Of a stretch of DNA of 64,000 nt, positions 56,632 to 64,000 are shown piece after piece; within the stretch, counting starts at the first letter, position 1, and each line of letters starts with the position of its first letter. Below the pieces are notes generated by a model. It searched no databases. It was not told the origin of the DNA and saw nothing but the letters and a program-made list of their open reading frames with translations. A program made the position numbers and the translations under genes. This DNA comes from Salinilacihabitans rarus (GTDB taxonomy: Archaea > Halobacteriota > Halobacteria > Halobacteriales > Natrialbaceae), in the NCBI RefSeq assembly GCF_024296665.1, contig NZ_CP100762.1:930001-994000 (forward strand). Reading direction: 5' to 3'.

Positions 56632-57747
56632 ATGACGCCCGAATCGCTGCGAGCCGAGATGCCGGCGCTCGAGGACGTGACGTACCTGAACTTCGGCGCG
56701 GCCGGGCCCAGCCCCCGCCGGGTCGTCGAGGCCGCGGAGTCGTTCCTCGAACACCACGAGTACGTCGCCCCCGGACGCGAGGGGCCGTACACGGCCGCGT
56801 TCGACGCCTACGACGACGCGCGGGCGACCGTCGCCGACTTCCTCGGCGCGAGCGAGGGGGAAGTCGCGCTCACGGGGAGCACGACCGACGGCATCAACCG
56901 GGTCGGCTGTGCGCTCCAGTGGGAACCCGGGGACGTCGTCGTCCGGACCGACCTCGAACACCCCGCGGGGATCCTGCCGTGGCAGCGACTCGAACGGCTG
57001 GGCGTCGAGGTCCGGGTCGTCGAGAGCGAGCGCGGCCGCCTCGACCTCGACGCCTATCGCGAGGCCGTCCGCGGAGCGAAACTCGTCTGCTTCAGCGCGC
57101 TCACGTGGAACTACGGGACCCACCTGCCGGTCGACGAACTCGTCGAGATCGCCCACGACGCGGGCGCGCTCGTCATCGTCGACGCGGTGCAGGTCCCCGG
57201 CCAGACCCCGCTTGCCGTCGACGAGTGGGGCGCCGACGTCGTCGCCGCGGCGGGCCACAAGTGGCTGCTGGGAACCTGGGGCGCCGGCTTCCTCTACGTC
57301 GATTCGGCGGTCGTCGACCGGTTCCAGCCCCGGGCGGTCGGCTACCGGGGCGTCGTCGACCCCGGCGACCCGGACCCCGAGTTCGAACCCGGCGCCCGGC
57401 GGTTCGAGATCGGTACCGCGAACCCGGCGCCACACGTCGCCCTCGGGACGGCGATCGAGACGGTCGAGGCGATCGGCGTCGAGGAGATCGACGCCCGGAT
57501 CGCGACGCTCGCGGGCCGTCTCGCCGACGCCGTCCCCGACGAGCGGCTCCTGAGCCCCGCGACGCCGGAGTCCGGGCTGGTGACGATCGACGTCGACGAC
57601 CCCGAGGCGACGGTCGAGCGTCTCGCCGACGAGGGGATCGTCGTGCGGTCGCTACCCGCTCCCGACGCGATCCGGGCGTCGATCCACGCCGTCACCACCG
57701 AGGCGGAGGTCGACGCCCTCGTCGAGGCGCTCGAACCGGAGTGGTGA
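56632..57747 (+). CDS. Class V aminotransferase (cysteine desulfurase-like)
   Basis: A 371-aa PLP enzyme. VTYLNFGAAGPSPRRVVEAA, EVALTGSTTDGINRVGCAL, DAVQVPGQTPLAVDEWGADV, and the Lys in AAGHKWLLGTWGAGFLYV are the family motifs. The usual Cys-rich mobile loop of cysteine desulfurases is not seen; RRFEIGTANPAPHVALG occupies the region. So it may act on an amino acid other than Cys. Substrate unknown. Confidence 0.87.
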   Translation: MTPESLRAEMPALEDVTYLNFGAAGPSPRRVVEAAESFLEHHEYVAPGREGPYTAAFDAYDDARATVADFLGASEGEVALTGSTTDGINRVGCALQWEPGDVVVRTDLEHPAGILPWQRLERLGVEVRVVESERGRLDLDAYREAVRGAKLVCFSALTWNYGTHLPVDELVEIAHDAGALVIVDAVQVPGQTPLAVDEWGADVVAAAGHKWLLGTWGAGFLYVDSAVVDRFQPRAVGYRGVVDPGDPDPEFEPGARRFEIGTANPAPHVALGTAIETVEAIGVEEIDARIATLAGRLADAVPDERLLSPATPESGLVTIDVDDPEATVERLADEGIVVRSLPAPDAIRASIHAVTTEAEVDALVEALEPEW

Positions 57748-57814
57748 GCGATCAGAATTGTACGCCGCCTACAAAGGTCTTATGCTACTCTAGGACCAAC
57801 CCGGAGGCAGAACG

Positions 57815-58219
57815 ATGCCCGACTCGATGATCGAACAACTGCAGCGGGACATGGAGTGTGAGGGGTTGCTGGAGTGTTTCCACGGGTTGAAACAGCTGGA
57901 CAAGGAGTGTTTCCGGGTGCTCGTCGATAGCGACGAGCCGTTGACGATCGACGAGGTCGCCGAGGCGGTCGACCGCGAGCGCTCGACGGCCTACCGCTCG
58001 ATCCAGCGGCTGCTCAAGGCGGGGTTCATCCAGAAAGAGCAGGTCAACTACGATCAGGGCGGCTACTACCACGTCTACTCGCCGACGGACCCGTCACAGA
58101 TCGCAGACGACATGCAGCGGCTGCTCAACGACTGGTACGCCAAGATGGGCCAGCTCATCCAGGAGTTCGAGGACAAGTACGAGCAGGCCGACGAACGCCC
58201 CGTCGCCGTCGACGGCTGA
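57815..58219 (+). CDS. Helix-turn-helix regulator with N-terminal Cys cluster
   Basis: A 134-aa protein. Cys15, Cys21 and Cys32 lie in the N-terminal 35 residues (EQLQRDMECEGLLECFHGLK onward), then a winged helix EPLTIDEVAEAVDRERSTAYRSIQRLLKAGF. A helical C-terminal region (ADDMQRLLNDWYAKMGQLIQEF) probably dimerises. The clustered Cys residues near the DNA-binding domain, and the neighbouring thioredoxin, TusA and SQR genes, suggest a thiol or sulfide sensor. The link is inference. Confidence 0.82.
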   Translation: MPDSMIEQLQRDMECEGLLECFHGLKQLDKECFRVLVDSDEPLTIDEVAEAVDRERSTAYRSIQRLLKAGFIQKEQVNYDQGGYYHVYSPTDPSQIADDMQRLLNDWYAKMGQLIQEFEDKYEQADERPVAVDG

Positions 58220-58247
58220 CCGGTCCGTTCGAGAGCGCGGTTCGCGA

Positions 58248-58682
58248 TCAGGCGAACTGGTCGATCAGCCCTTCGAGCGTCCCCCGGTCCTGAACGCCGA
58301 CGAGGCGTTCGACCGGTTCGCCGTCGGCGTAGAGCACGAGCGTCGGGACGCCCTGGACGCCGAGCTGTCGGGCGAGGGTCTGGTGGGCGTCGACGTCCAC
58401 CTTCGCGACCGCGGCGTCGGTCTCGGCCGCGAGCGCCTCGACCGTCGGTTCGAGCATCTGGCAGGGGCCACACCAGTCGGCGTAACAGTCGACGAGGACG
58501 ACCCCGTGGGTTTCGACGACGGATTCGAGGTGGTCGCCGCCCTCGATCGGAATCGGCTCGTCGGGGGCGCCGGCGTCGGTCGCGGCCGCCTCCGACCCGT
58601 CGCCGCCTTCGAGGCGGTTCATCAGTTCCCGTTTCTTTTGCTCCCTGATCCGTTCCCGTTCCTCGTCGAGCGTGTCGCTCAT
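58248..58682 (-). CDS. Thioredoxin
   Basis: A 144-aa protein from ATG 58682. An N-terminal charged helix (DEERERIREQKKRELMNRLE) of about 45 residues precedes the thioredoxin fold. VVLVDCYADWCGPCQMLEPTVEALAAE has the WCGPC active site, and VQGVPTLVLYADGEPVERLVG has the cis-Pro loop. It converges with the HTH regulator gene, 28 bp apart. Confidence 0.93.
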   Translation of the reverse strand: MSDTLDEERERIREQKKRELMNRLEGGDGSEAAATDAGAPDEPIPIEGGDHLESVVETHGVVLVDCYADWCGPCQMLEPTVEALAAETDAAVAKVDVDAHQTLARQLGVQGVPTLVLYADGEPVERLVGVQDRGTLEGLIDQFA

Positions 58683-58903
58683 CGCGTCGACGTACGGGCC
58701 GAACCGACATAATGGTTGTGTGTCCGGCGAGCAATATAGCCCGGGCGGCGCGTCCCGGATCGACGGCCGAGCGGGCCCGGTATTCGATTCGATCGCGGAT
58801 GCGCGCACGGAGCGACCGAACGCAGTCGCCTTCCGGGTCCCGTTCCGTGGCGGTCGAACCGACGGGACGCCGTCGTTCGTCCGCCGCTCCGCCGTTTCCC
58901 ACT

Positions 58904-58926
58904 ATATTGGAATACCCGCACAATAT
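58904..58926. promoter_or_regulatory. Inverted repeat over the promoter of the sulfide operon
   Basis: ATATTG (58904-58909), 11 bases, CAATAT (58921-58926). The right arm merges with a TATA-like ATTATATG (58926-58932), about 38 nt before the TusA ATG. A repressor bound here would block TBP. A third CAATAT is at 58732-58737, in the thioredoxin promoter side. Confidence 0.5.
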
Positions 58927-58968
58927 TATATGGGGTCGGCGCCTACCATCAACCGGAGACCGTACACG

Positions 58969-59211
58969 ATGACCGAACCGCAACTCGACACCGACGTAAC
59001 GATCGACTCGCGCGGCGCGTCCTGCCCGGGGCCACTGATGGACCTCATCGGGAAGGTGAAGACGCTCGACCCCGGCGCCGTCGTCGAACTACAGACCTCG
59101 ACGCGCAACTCGACGACTGACGTCCCCGAGTGGCTCGACGAGGCCGGCCACGAACTCCTCGAGATCGAAGAGCACGACGACTACTGGAGCATCTACCTGG
59201 AGGTGTCCTGA
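58969..59211 (+). CDS. TusA-like sulfurtransferase
   Basis: An 80-aa protein. DVTIDSRGASCPGPLMDLIGKVKTLDPG is the TusA/SirA signature with the persulfide-carrying Cys in C-P-G-P. It accepts and passes sulfane sulfur. The first gene of an operon with SQR and DUF1641; its stop overlaps the SQR ATG (TGATG). Confidence 0.9.
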   Translation: MTEPQLDTDVTIDSRGASCPGPLMDLIGKVKTLDPGAVVELQTSTRNSTTDVPEWLDEAGHELLEIEEHDDYWSIYLEVS

Positions 59212-60350
59212 TGCACCGAATCGCCGTCGTCGGCGGCGGGACCGGCGGGACGGTCCTCGCGAACCGGCTCGCGAAGGAACTGCGGTCCGAGATCGACGCC
59301 GGCGAGGTGGAGGTCCGGCTAATCACCGACGACCCGGACCACGTCTACAAGCCGACGTTCCTGTACGTCCCGTTCGGCAAGAAGACGGTCGACGACGCGA
59401 AGCGACCGATCGCCGACCTGCTCGACCGGCGCGTGACCCTCGAAATCGACGAGGTCGCCGGCGTCGACACGGAGGCGAAGAAACTGCAGTTCGCCGACGG
59501 CTCGCTGCTCGCCTACGACCAGCTCGTGCTGGCGACCGGGGCCACCCTCGAACCCGAGGCCGTGCCGGGGCTCGCCGAGGGCGGGCACCACTTCTACGGC
59601 CCCGACGGGGCCGAGCGCCTGCGGGACGCCCTCGCCGAGTTCACCGAGGGCCACCTCGTGTTGAGCGTCGTCGGCGTGCCGCACATGTGCCCGGCCGCGC
59701 CCGTCGAGTTCGTGCTGATGGCCGACGCGTGGCTCCGCGAGCGCGGCCTGCGCGAGGACGTCGAGCTTACCTACACCTACCCGATCAACCGCGCCCACGG
59801 CCTCGAATCGATCGCCGACTGGGCGACCGACCTGTTCGAGGAGCGGGACATCAACCTCGAGACGTTCTTCAACGTCGAGTCGGTCGACCCCGACGCGGAA
59901 CTCATCGAGACGGTCGAGGGCCGGGAACTCGACTACGACCTGCTGGTGGCCATCCCGCCCCACGCGGGCAGCGACTTCGTGGTCGACGCCGGCCTCGGCG
60001 AGGACGGCTGGGTCGACGTCGACCGCAACACCCTCGAGGCGACGAACGCCGAAGACGTCTACGCGATCGGTGACGTCGCGGACGTGCCGACGAGCAAGGC
60101 CGGCAGCGTCGCCCACTACGAGGCGGGCGTCGTCGCCGACCGGATCGCCAGCCGCGCCCGCGGCCTGCCGCCGACGGCGACCTTCGACGGCAAGACCGTC
60201 TGCTTCCTCGAAGCCGGCATGGACGAAGCCACCTTCGTCGAGTTCAGCTACGGCGAGGAGCCGTACGTCCGCGAGCCGTCGAAGCCGCTGCACTGGGCGA
60301 AACTCGGCTACAACGAGTCCTACTGGCTCACCGCGAGGGGGTTACTGTGA
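59211..60350 (+). CDS. Sulfide:quinone oxidoreductase-like FAD enzyme
   Basis: A 379-aa protein. FAD site IAVVGGGTGGTVLANRLAKEL, LVLATGATLEPEAVPG, EDVYAIGDVADVPTSKAGSVAHYEAG. Catalytic-type Cys at C160 (VPHMCPAAPVEF) and C331 (KTVCFLEAGMDEA). Only these two Cys are present, whereas many SQRs use three. SQR oxidises H2S to sulfane sulfur or polysulfide and gives electrons to membrane quinone. With TusA before it and cytochrome bd after, a sulfide-removal role is likely. Confidence 0.88.
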   Translation: MHRIAVVGGGTGGTVLANRLAKELRSEIDAGEVEVRLITDDPDHVYKPTFLYVPFGKKTVDDAKRPIADLLDRRVTLEIDEVAGVDTEAKKLQFADGSLLAYDQLVLATGATLEPEAVPGLAEGGHHFYGPDGAERLRDALAEFTEGHLVLSVVGVPHMCPAAPVEFVLMADAWLRERGLREDVELTYTYPINRAHGLESIADWATDLFEERDINLETFFNVESVDPDAELIETVEGRELDYDLLVAIPPHAGSDFVVDAGLGEDGWVDVDRNTLEATNAEDVYAIGDVADVPTSKAGSVAHYEAGVVADRIASRARGLPPTATFDGKTVCFLEAGMDEATFVEFSYGEEPYVREPSKPLHWAKLGYNESYWLTARGLL

Positions 60351-60982
60351 CGTCGGACGCGGAGTACGCGACCGAGGACGCCGCGGAGCCGGACCTCGAG
60401 GCGCTCGTCGCCGAACACCCCGAGGAGGTCGCCCGGTTCATCGAACGGCTCGGCGTCGCAAACGAGTTGCTCGACACCGCGGAACTCGCCACGGCCGCGA
60501 TGGACGACGACATGGTCCAGGAGCTGTCGGGCACCGCGACGAACCTCGCCGCCGCGGCCGACGGGCTGGCGACCGAGGAGGTGGCGAAGGTCGGCGAGGC
60601 GACCGGCGAGAACGCCGGGGACCTGGCCGACGCGGTCGAGACGCTCGCCCGCCTGCAGCGGTCGGGGACGCTCGACGACCTCGCCGCGCTGGCGGACCTC
60701 GCCGGGCTCGCGACCGGCGCGATGGACGACGACATGGTGGTCGACCTCGCGGCGACCGGCACCCGGCTTGGCGAACTGGCGGACACGGCAGCCGACGACG
60801 ACGTCGCCGGGACGCTCGCGTCGCTGCTCTCGGCGGTCGGGGAGGCGGGAGCCGAACCGGTCGAACCGGTCGGCGCCATCGGACTGGCGCGTGCGCTCCG
60901 GGACCCCGAGGTCCGGCAGGGACTCGGCTTTCTGGTCGCCGTCGCCCGCGAGACGGGCGCCAGCTTCGACGGGAAGCGGTGA
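60347..60982 (+). CDS. DUF1641 protein
   Basis: A 211-aa all-helical Ala-rich protein. FIERLGVANELLDTAELATAAMDDDMVQELSGTATNLAAAADGLA is repeated later as DLAGLATGAMDDDMVVDLAATGTRLGEL. The end (RDPEVRQGLGFLVAVARETG) is the DUF1641 region. These proteins often follow SQR or formate dehydrogenase genes and may help assembly or membrane docking. The GTG start overlaps the SQR stop (GTGA). Confidence 0.85.
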   Translation: MTSDAEYATEDAAEPDLEALVAEHPEEVARFIERLGVANELLDTAELATAAMDDDMVQELSGTATNLAAAADGLATEEVAKVGEATGENAGDLADAVETLARLQRSGTLDDLAALADLAGLATGAMDDDMVVDLAATGTRLGELADTAADDDVAGTLASLLSAVGEAGAEPVEPVGAIGLARALRDPEVRQGLGFLVAVARETGASFDGKR

Positions 60983-61088
60983 ACCGCCCCGGGCGGTCCG
61001 TTCGACGGATGGACCACAAACGATACTCGCGTTCTGCACCTAGCGTCGACGAGGGGGACGGCGTCCGGACGCCGTCGTACGCATCGCT

Positions 61089-62507
61089 ATGATCGATCCA
61101 GTCTCGGCGAGTCGAATCCAGTTCGCGCTCACGACGATCGTCCACATCGTCTTTCCCGTGGTCAGTATGGGTCTCGCGCCCTTCCTGATATACTTCACGT
61201 GGAAGGAGATCCGCACGGGCGAGGCGATCTACGAACAGTTGCGCCGCTTCTGGACGCGGATCTTCGCCGTCAGTTTCGTCGTCGGCACCGTCACGGGGAT
61301 CGTCCTCGAGTTCGAGTTCGGGACCAACTTCGCGGCGTTCTCGACGGCCGCCGGCGAACTGTTCGGCGGCCCGCTGGCGGTCGAAGGGATGATGGCGTTC
61401 ATGCTCGAAGCGACGTTCCTCGGCGTCTTCGTCTTCGGGCGCGAGCGCGTCGGTAACGCGCTCTACATGGTGTCGGCGGTGGCCGTCGGCCTCGGGACGT
61501 GGCTCTCGGCGGTGTGGATCCTGATCGCCAACTCCTGGATGCAGACGCCCCGCGGCTTCGAACTCGTCACGGAGAACGGCCAGCCGATCGTCACGCTGGT
61601 CGACCCGATCGCCGCCTACGCGAACCCGCGGTTCCCGTGGATGTTCGTCCACATGCAGAACGCGGCCGTCGAGTCCGTCGCGCTGTTCATGGCCGGCCTC
61701 GGCGCCTACTTCGTCTTCCGTCACTACGTCTGGGAGTACCCCGTCGAGAACGTCCGGTTCTGGGAGGCGACGCTGAAGTTCGGCCTCCTCGCGTTGCTGA
61801 TCACCGCGCCGCTGCAGGTCGTCCACGGCGACCTCTACGCCCGCCACGTCTTCGTGACCCAGCCCCAGAAGTTCGCCGCGATGGAGGCGGTCTGGGAGAC
61901 CAGTTCGTACGTCCCCGAGTACGTCGTCGCCTTCCCGACGAGCCTCGGGGACCTGCTGGACCCGCGGGCGAAGGAAATCTTCGGGATCGGCATCCCCGGC
62001 GGCGCCTCGTGGCTCGCCAGCGGCGGCGACCCGCAGGCGACCATCCAGGGCCTAGAGGAGTTCGAGGGCCCCCAGCCCCCGGTCGCGCTCGTCTTCTGGG
62101 CGTTCCGGCTCATGGTCGCGCTGGGCTTCTGGTTCGTCCTGCTGGCCGTCTGGGGCGGCTACCGGTGGTGGCGCGGCGAACTCCGCGAGGACGACCTGCT
62201 GCAGAAGGCGCTGATGCTCTCCGCGCCGCTCGGGATCGTCGCGGTCGAACTGGGCTGGATCGTCACGGAGGTCGGCCGCCAGCCGTGGGTCATCCAGGAC
62301 GTGCTGAAGACCGCCGACGGCGTCTCGTCGGGGCTGACCGCCGCCGAGGCGACGACGACGCTCGTCGGCTTCGCCGTCGTCTACCTCGCGTTGCTCGCGC
62401 TCTACGCCTACGTCGTCGCCCGGATCGTCCGCGCCGGCCCGCCGGCGGTGACCGACGCCCGCGACCGCACTGTGACGGCCGTCACGGAGGCGAGCGCCGA
62501 TGACTGA
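61089..62507 (+). CDS. cydA: Cytochrome bd quinol oxidase subunit I
   Basis: A 472-aa protein with nine transmembrane segments. Haem ligand H19 (TTIVHIVFPV), E99 and E107 (VEGMMAFMLEATFLG) and H188 (WMFVHMQNAAVES) keep the E. coli positions or nearly so. GRQPW is in EVGRQPWVIQ. The Q-loop is short. It oxidises quinol and reduces O2 to water, and is resistant to sulfide in known cases. That fits with SQR upstream. Confidence 0.93.
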   Translation: MIDPVSASRIQFALTTIVHIVFPVVSMGLAPFLIYFTWKEIRTGEAIYEQLRRFWTRIFAVSFVVGTVTGIVLEFEFGTNFAAFSTAAGELFGGPLAVEGMMAFMLEATFLGVFVFGRERVGNALYMVSAVAVGLGTWLSAVWILIANSWMQTPRGFELVTENGQPIVTLVDPIAAYANPRFPWMFVHMQNAAVESVALFMAGLGAYFVFRHYVWEYPVENVRFWEATLKFGLLALLITAPLQVVHGDLYARHVFVTQPQKFAAMEAVWETSSYVPEYVVAFPTSLGDLLDPRAKEIFGIGIPGGASWLASGGDPQATIQGLEEFEGPQPPVALVFWAFRLMVALGFWFVLLAVWGGYRWWRGELREDDLLQKALMLSAPLGIVAVELGWIVTEVGRQPWVIQDVLKTADGVSSGLTAAEATTTLVGFAVVYLALLALYAYVVARIVRAGPPAVTDARDRTVTAVTEASADD

Positions 62508-63501
62508 CCCCGCGACGCTGGCCGGCGAGCCCCTGTTCGGCCTCCCGCTCCCCGACGTCTGGTTCGGGCTGTTGTTTTTCATCTTCGCCACGTTCCTCTT
62601 TCTGGACGGCTTCGACTTCGGCGTCGGAGCGCTGTTCGCCGGCCGCGAGGACGAGGCCGACCGCGAGCGGTTGCTCGCGGCGATCGGACCGTTCTGGGAC
62701 GGCAACGAGGTGTGGCTCGTCGTCTTCGGCGGCGCGATGTTCGCGGCATTTCCGTCCGTCTACGCCAACCTGTTCAGCCGCCACTACCTGCTGATGTTCG
62801 CCATCCTCGGGGCGCTCATCCTCCGGGGGCTGGCTCCCGAGATGTACGAACAGCGCCACGACGAGACGTGGCAGCGGTGGTGGGGGCGGGCGTTCGTCGT
62901 CGGCAGCGTCACGGCCCCGTTCTTCCTCGGACTGTTCGTGGCGAACTGGCTGCTCGGCGCGACGACCATCGTCACGCTGCCGGGGGTGGTCGTCGGCCTC
63001 GCCGTCGTCGCCCTGACCGTCGTCGACGGCGTGGCGTTCCTCCGCGTGAAGACCCGCGGCGAGTTGCGCGAGAACCTCCGATCGACCGGCTACCGCGCGC
63101 TCGCGGCCTACCTCGCCCTGATCGTGGCGACGCTGGGGTACGTCTACGTCGCCGTCCCCGCGTTGCGGCCGCGGCTGTTCGCCGCGCCGGTCGCCGCGCT
63201 CGTCCTCGCCACGCTCGCCCTCGCCGGCGTCTACGCGGCGGCGACGCGGGCGGACCGCTACTACGTCGCGTTCGGCGCCGCCGCGGGCCTCGTCTTCGCG
63301 CTGGTCGGCGTCGTCGCCGGCCTGCTGTACCCCGTCGTCGATCCGGTTACGGGGCTGACCGTCGAGGACGCCATCGTGTCGACGCTCCCGCTGAACCTGA
63401 TGACCGTCGCCGCGGCCGTCCTGCTCCCGCTGGTCGTCGTCTACTTCGTGGTCCTCTACTCGGCGTTCAGCGGCCCGATCGAACCGGGGGAGACGTACTG
63501 A
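62500..63501 (+). CDS. cydB: Cytochrome bd quinol oxidase subunit II
   Basis: A 333-aa protein with eight or nine transmembrane segments. VWFGLLFFIFATFLFLDGFDFGVGALF and PFWDGNEVWLVVFGGAMFAAFPSVYA are the CydB signatures. Overlaps cydA by eight bases. Slightly shorter than E. coli CydB. Confidence 0.93.
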   Translation: MTDPATLAGEPLFGLPLPDVWFGLLFFIFATFLFLDGFDFGVGALFAGREDEADRERLLAAIGPFWDGNEVWLVVFGGAMFAAFPSVYANLFSRHYLLMFAILGALILRGLAPEMYEQRHDETWQRWWGRAFVVGSVTAPFFLGLFVANWLLGATTIVTLPGVVVGLAVVALTVVDGVAFLRVKTRGELRENLRSTGYRALAAYLALIVATLGYVYVAVPALRPRLFAAPVAALVLATLALAGVYAAATRADRYYVAFGAAAGLVFALVGVVAGLLYPVVDPVTGLTVEDAIVSTLPLNLMTVAAAVLLPLVVVYFVVLYSAFSGPIEPGETY

Positions 63502-63728
63502 TGGGGACCGGGGGGCCCCACCTCGGATCGCGAGTGCTGGTGACGTGGTTCGAACTCACCCTCGTCGGCCTCGTCGGCGGGGCCCTCGGGACGACCGTCG
63601 GCGGACCGCCGGGGTTCGTGATCTACCTGACGACGACGCTGCTCTCCGTCGCCGTCCTCTTTTACAACGTAAACGAACTCGTCGCGGCGCGACTGCGGGC
63701 GTCCGACGCCGAGCGTCGGGGCGAGTAG
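63501..63728 (+). CDS. Small two-helix membrane protein, third gene of the cyd operon
   Basis: A 75-aa protein with two hydrophobic segments (LTLVGLVGGALGTTVGG and FVIYLTTTLLSVAVLFYNVNELV). Its ATG overlaps the cydB stop (TGATG), so it is made with the oxidase. Bacterial bd oxidases have a small third subunit (CydX, one helix). This could be an analogue, but there is no sequence motif to prove it. Confidence 0.72.
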   Translation: MGTGGPHLGSRVLVTWFELTLVGLVGGALGTTVGGPPGFVIYLTTTLLSVAVLFYNVNELVAARLRASDAERRGE

Positions 63729-63740
63729 CCGCCGTCGGCC

Positions 63741-63980
63741 TCACTCGACTCGGACCTCGCCGTCGGCGTCGACCGTCACGCGGTAGCCGCGGTAGGAGAA
63801 GGTGAGCCGTTCGACGACGGTCGAGTCGCCGAACAGGCGGTCGATCGCGATCGGATCGACGACGGCGCCGAGCGGCGGGTCGAGCGCCGCGGGGTCGACT
63901 CCCTCGGCGTCGGCGATGGCCTCGACGATCGCGAGACTGATCCGTTCGGTCGCGGCCGAGAGCGTACGCGAGTCGGTCAT
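63741..63980 (-). CDS. HalOD1 output domain protein
   Basis: A 79-aa protein. ISLAIVEAIADAEGVDPAALDPPLGAVVDPIAIDRLFG and LTFSYRGYRVTVDADGEVRV are the HalOD1 signature. This domain is an output module of haloarchaeal signalling, here alone. Role unknown. It converges with the cyd operon. Confidence 0.85.
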   Translation of the reverse strand: MTDSRTLSAATERISLAIVEAIADAEGVDPAALDPPLGAVVDPIAIDRLFGDSTVVERLTFSYRGYRVTVDADGEVRVE

Positions 63981-64000
63981 CGTGGTCGGGGGATCGGGGT

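Overview
The window is a chromosomal segment of a halophilic archaeon (class Halobacteria). The DNA is very GC-rich with strong third-position GC bias, and the proteins are acidic. Many genes appear leaderless, with a TATA-like element about 25-30 nt before the start. The families are archaeal or haloarchaeal: GHMP-type shikimate kinase, Bat-type regulators, HalOD1, DUF1616 and wHTH-membrane proteins. I cannot name a genus. I saw no rRNA, tRNA or CRISPR array.

Layout. 1-0.9 kb: start of a CoA-transferase, cut by the window edge. 0.9-2.4 kb: a solo TnpB element with terminal hairpins. 2.4-21 kb: a surface-polysaccharide locus holding a multi-pass membrane protein, a PP-loop ATPase, two alkaline-phosphatase-superfamily enzymes, a polysaccharide deacetylase, a GT4 glycosyltransferase, a Wzx-like flippase, and a four-gene operon that should build a UDP-diacetamido-uronic acid (WbpD/E/B/A-like). 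A DUF1616 membrane protein, wHTH proteins and a PadR regulator close it. 21-27.5 kb: small regulators, a secreted protein with a perfect 60-bp acidic tandem repeat, a lipoprotein and a GalE-like epimerase. 27.5-30 kb: a dihydroorotase-family gene and pyrD. 30-31.4 kb: a DoxX protein and a wHTH/membrane pair. 31.6-40 kb: a nine-gene Mrp-type Na+/H+ antiporter operon with mostly overlapping genes. 40-45 kb: two glycosyltransferases, a divergent tyrosine recombinase and a MATE transporter. 45-52.6 kb: housekeeping and stress genes (MazG-like, two UspA, uridine kinase, AAC(3)-like, DUF5694, DsrE-like, Bat-type HTH, rhodanese fragment plus MFS). 53-54.4 kb: a nickel permease divergent from nikR. 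54.5-55.3 kb: a VapBC cassette inserted at the 3' end of the chorismate mutase gene, followed by shikimate kinase. 57.8-63.7 kb: a sulfide-handling and respiration group (thiol-rich HTH, thioredoxin, TusA, sulfide:quinone oxidoreductase, DUF1641, cytochrome bd).

Most unusual observations. (1) A non-TATA motif, consensus ATAACAAAG, lies upstream of ten transcription units, nearly all in the polysaccharide locus, and usually 25-35 nt before the first ATG. Six of these units have a short leader ORF between the motif and the main gene, and in four of them its stop codon overlaps the main start (ATGA or GTGA). This looks like a shared promoter class with leaderless, translationally coupled leader peptides. 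(2) The VapBC cassette left a 39-nt displaced copy of the end of aroQ that encodes the same 12 residues and stop with only synonymous changes. (3) The vapB antitoxin is split by one extra A in an A8 run.
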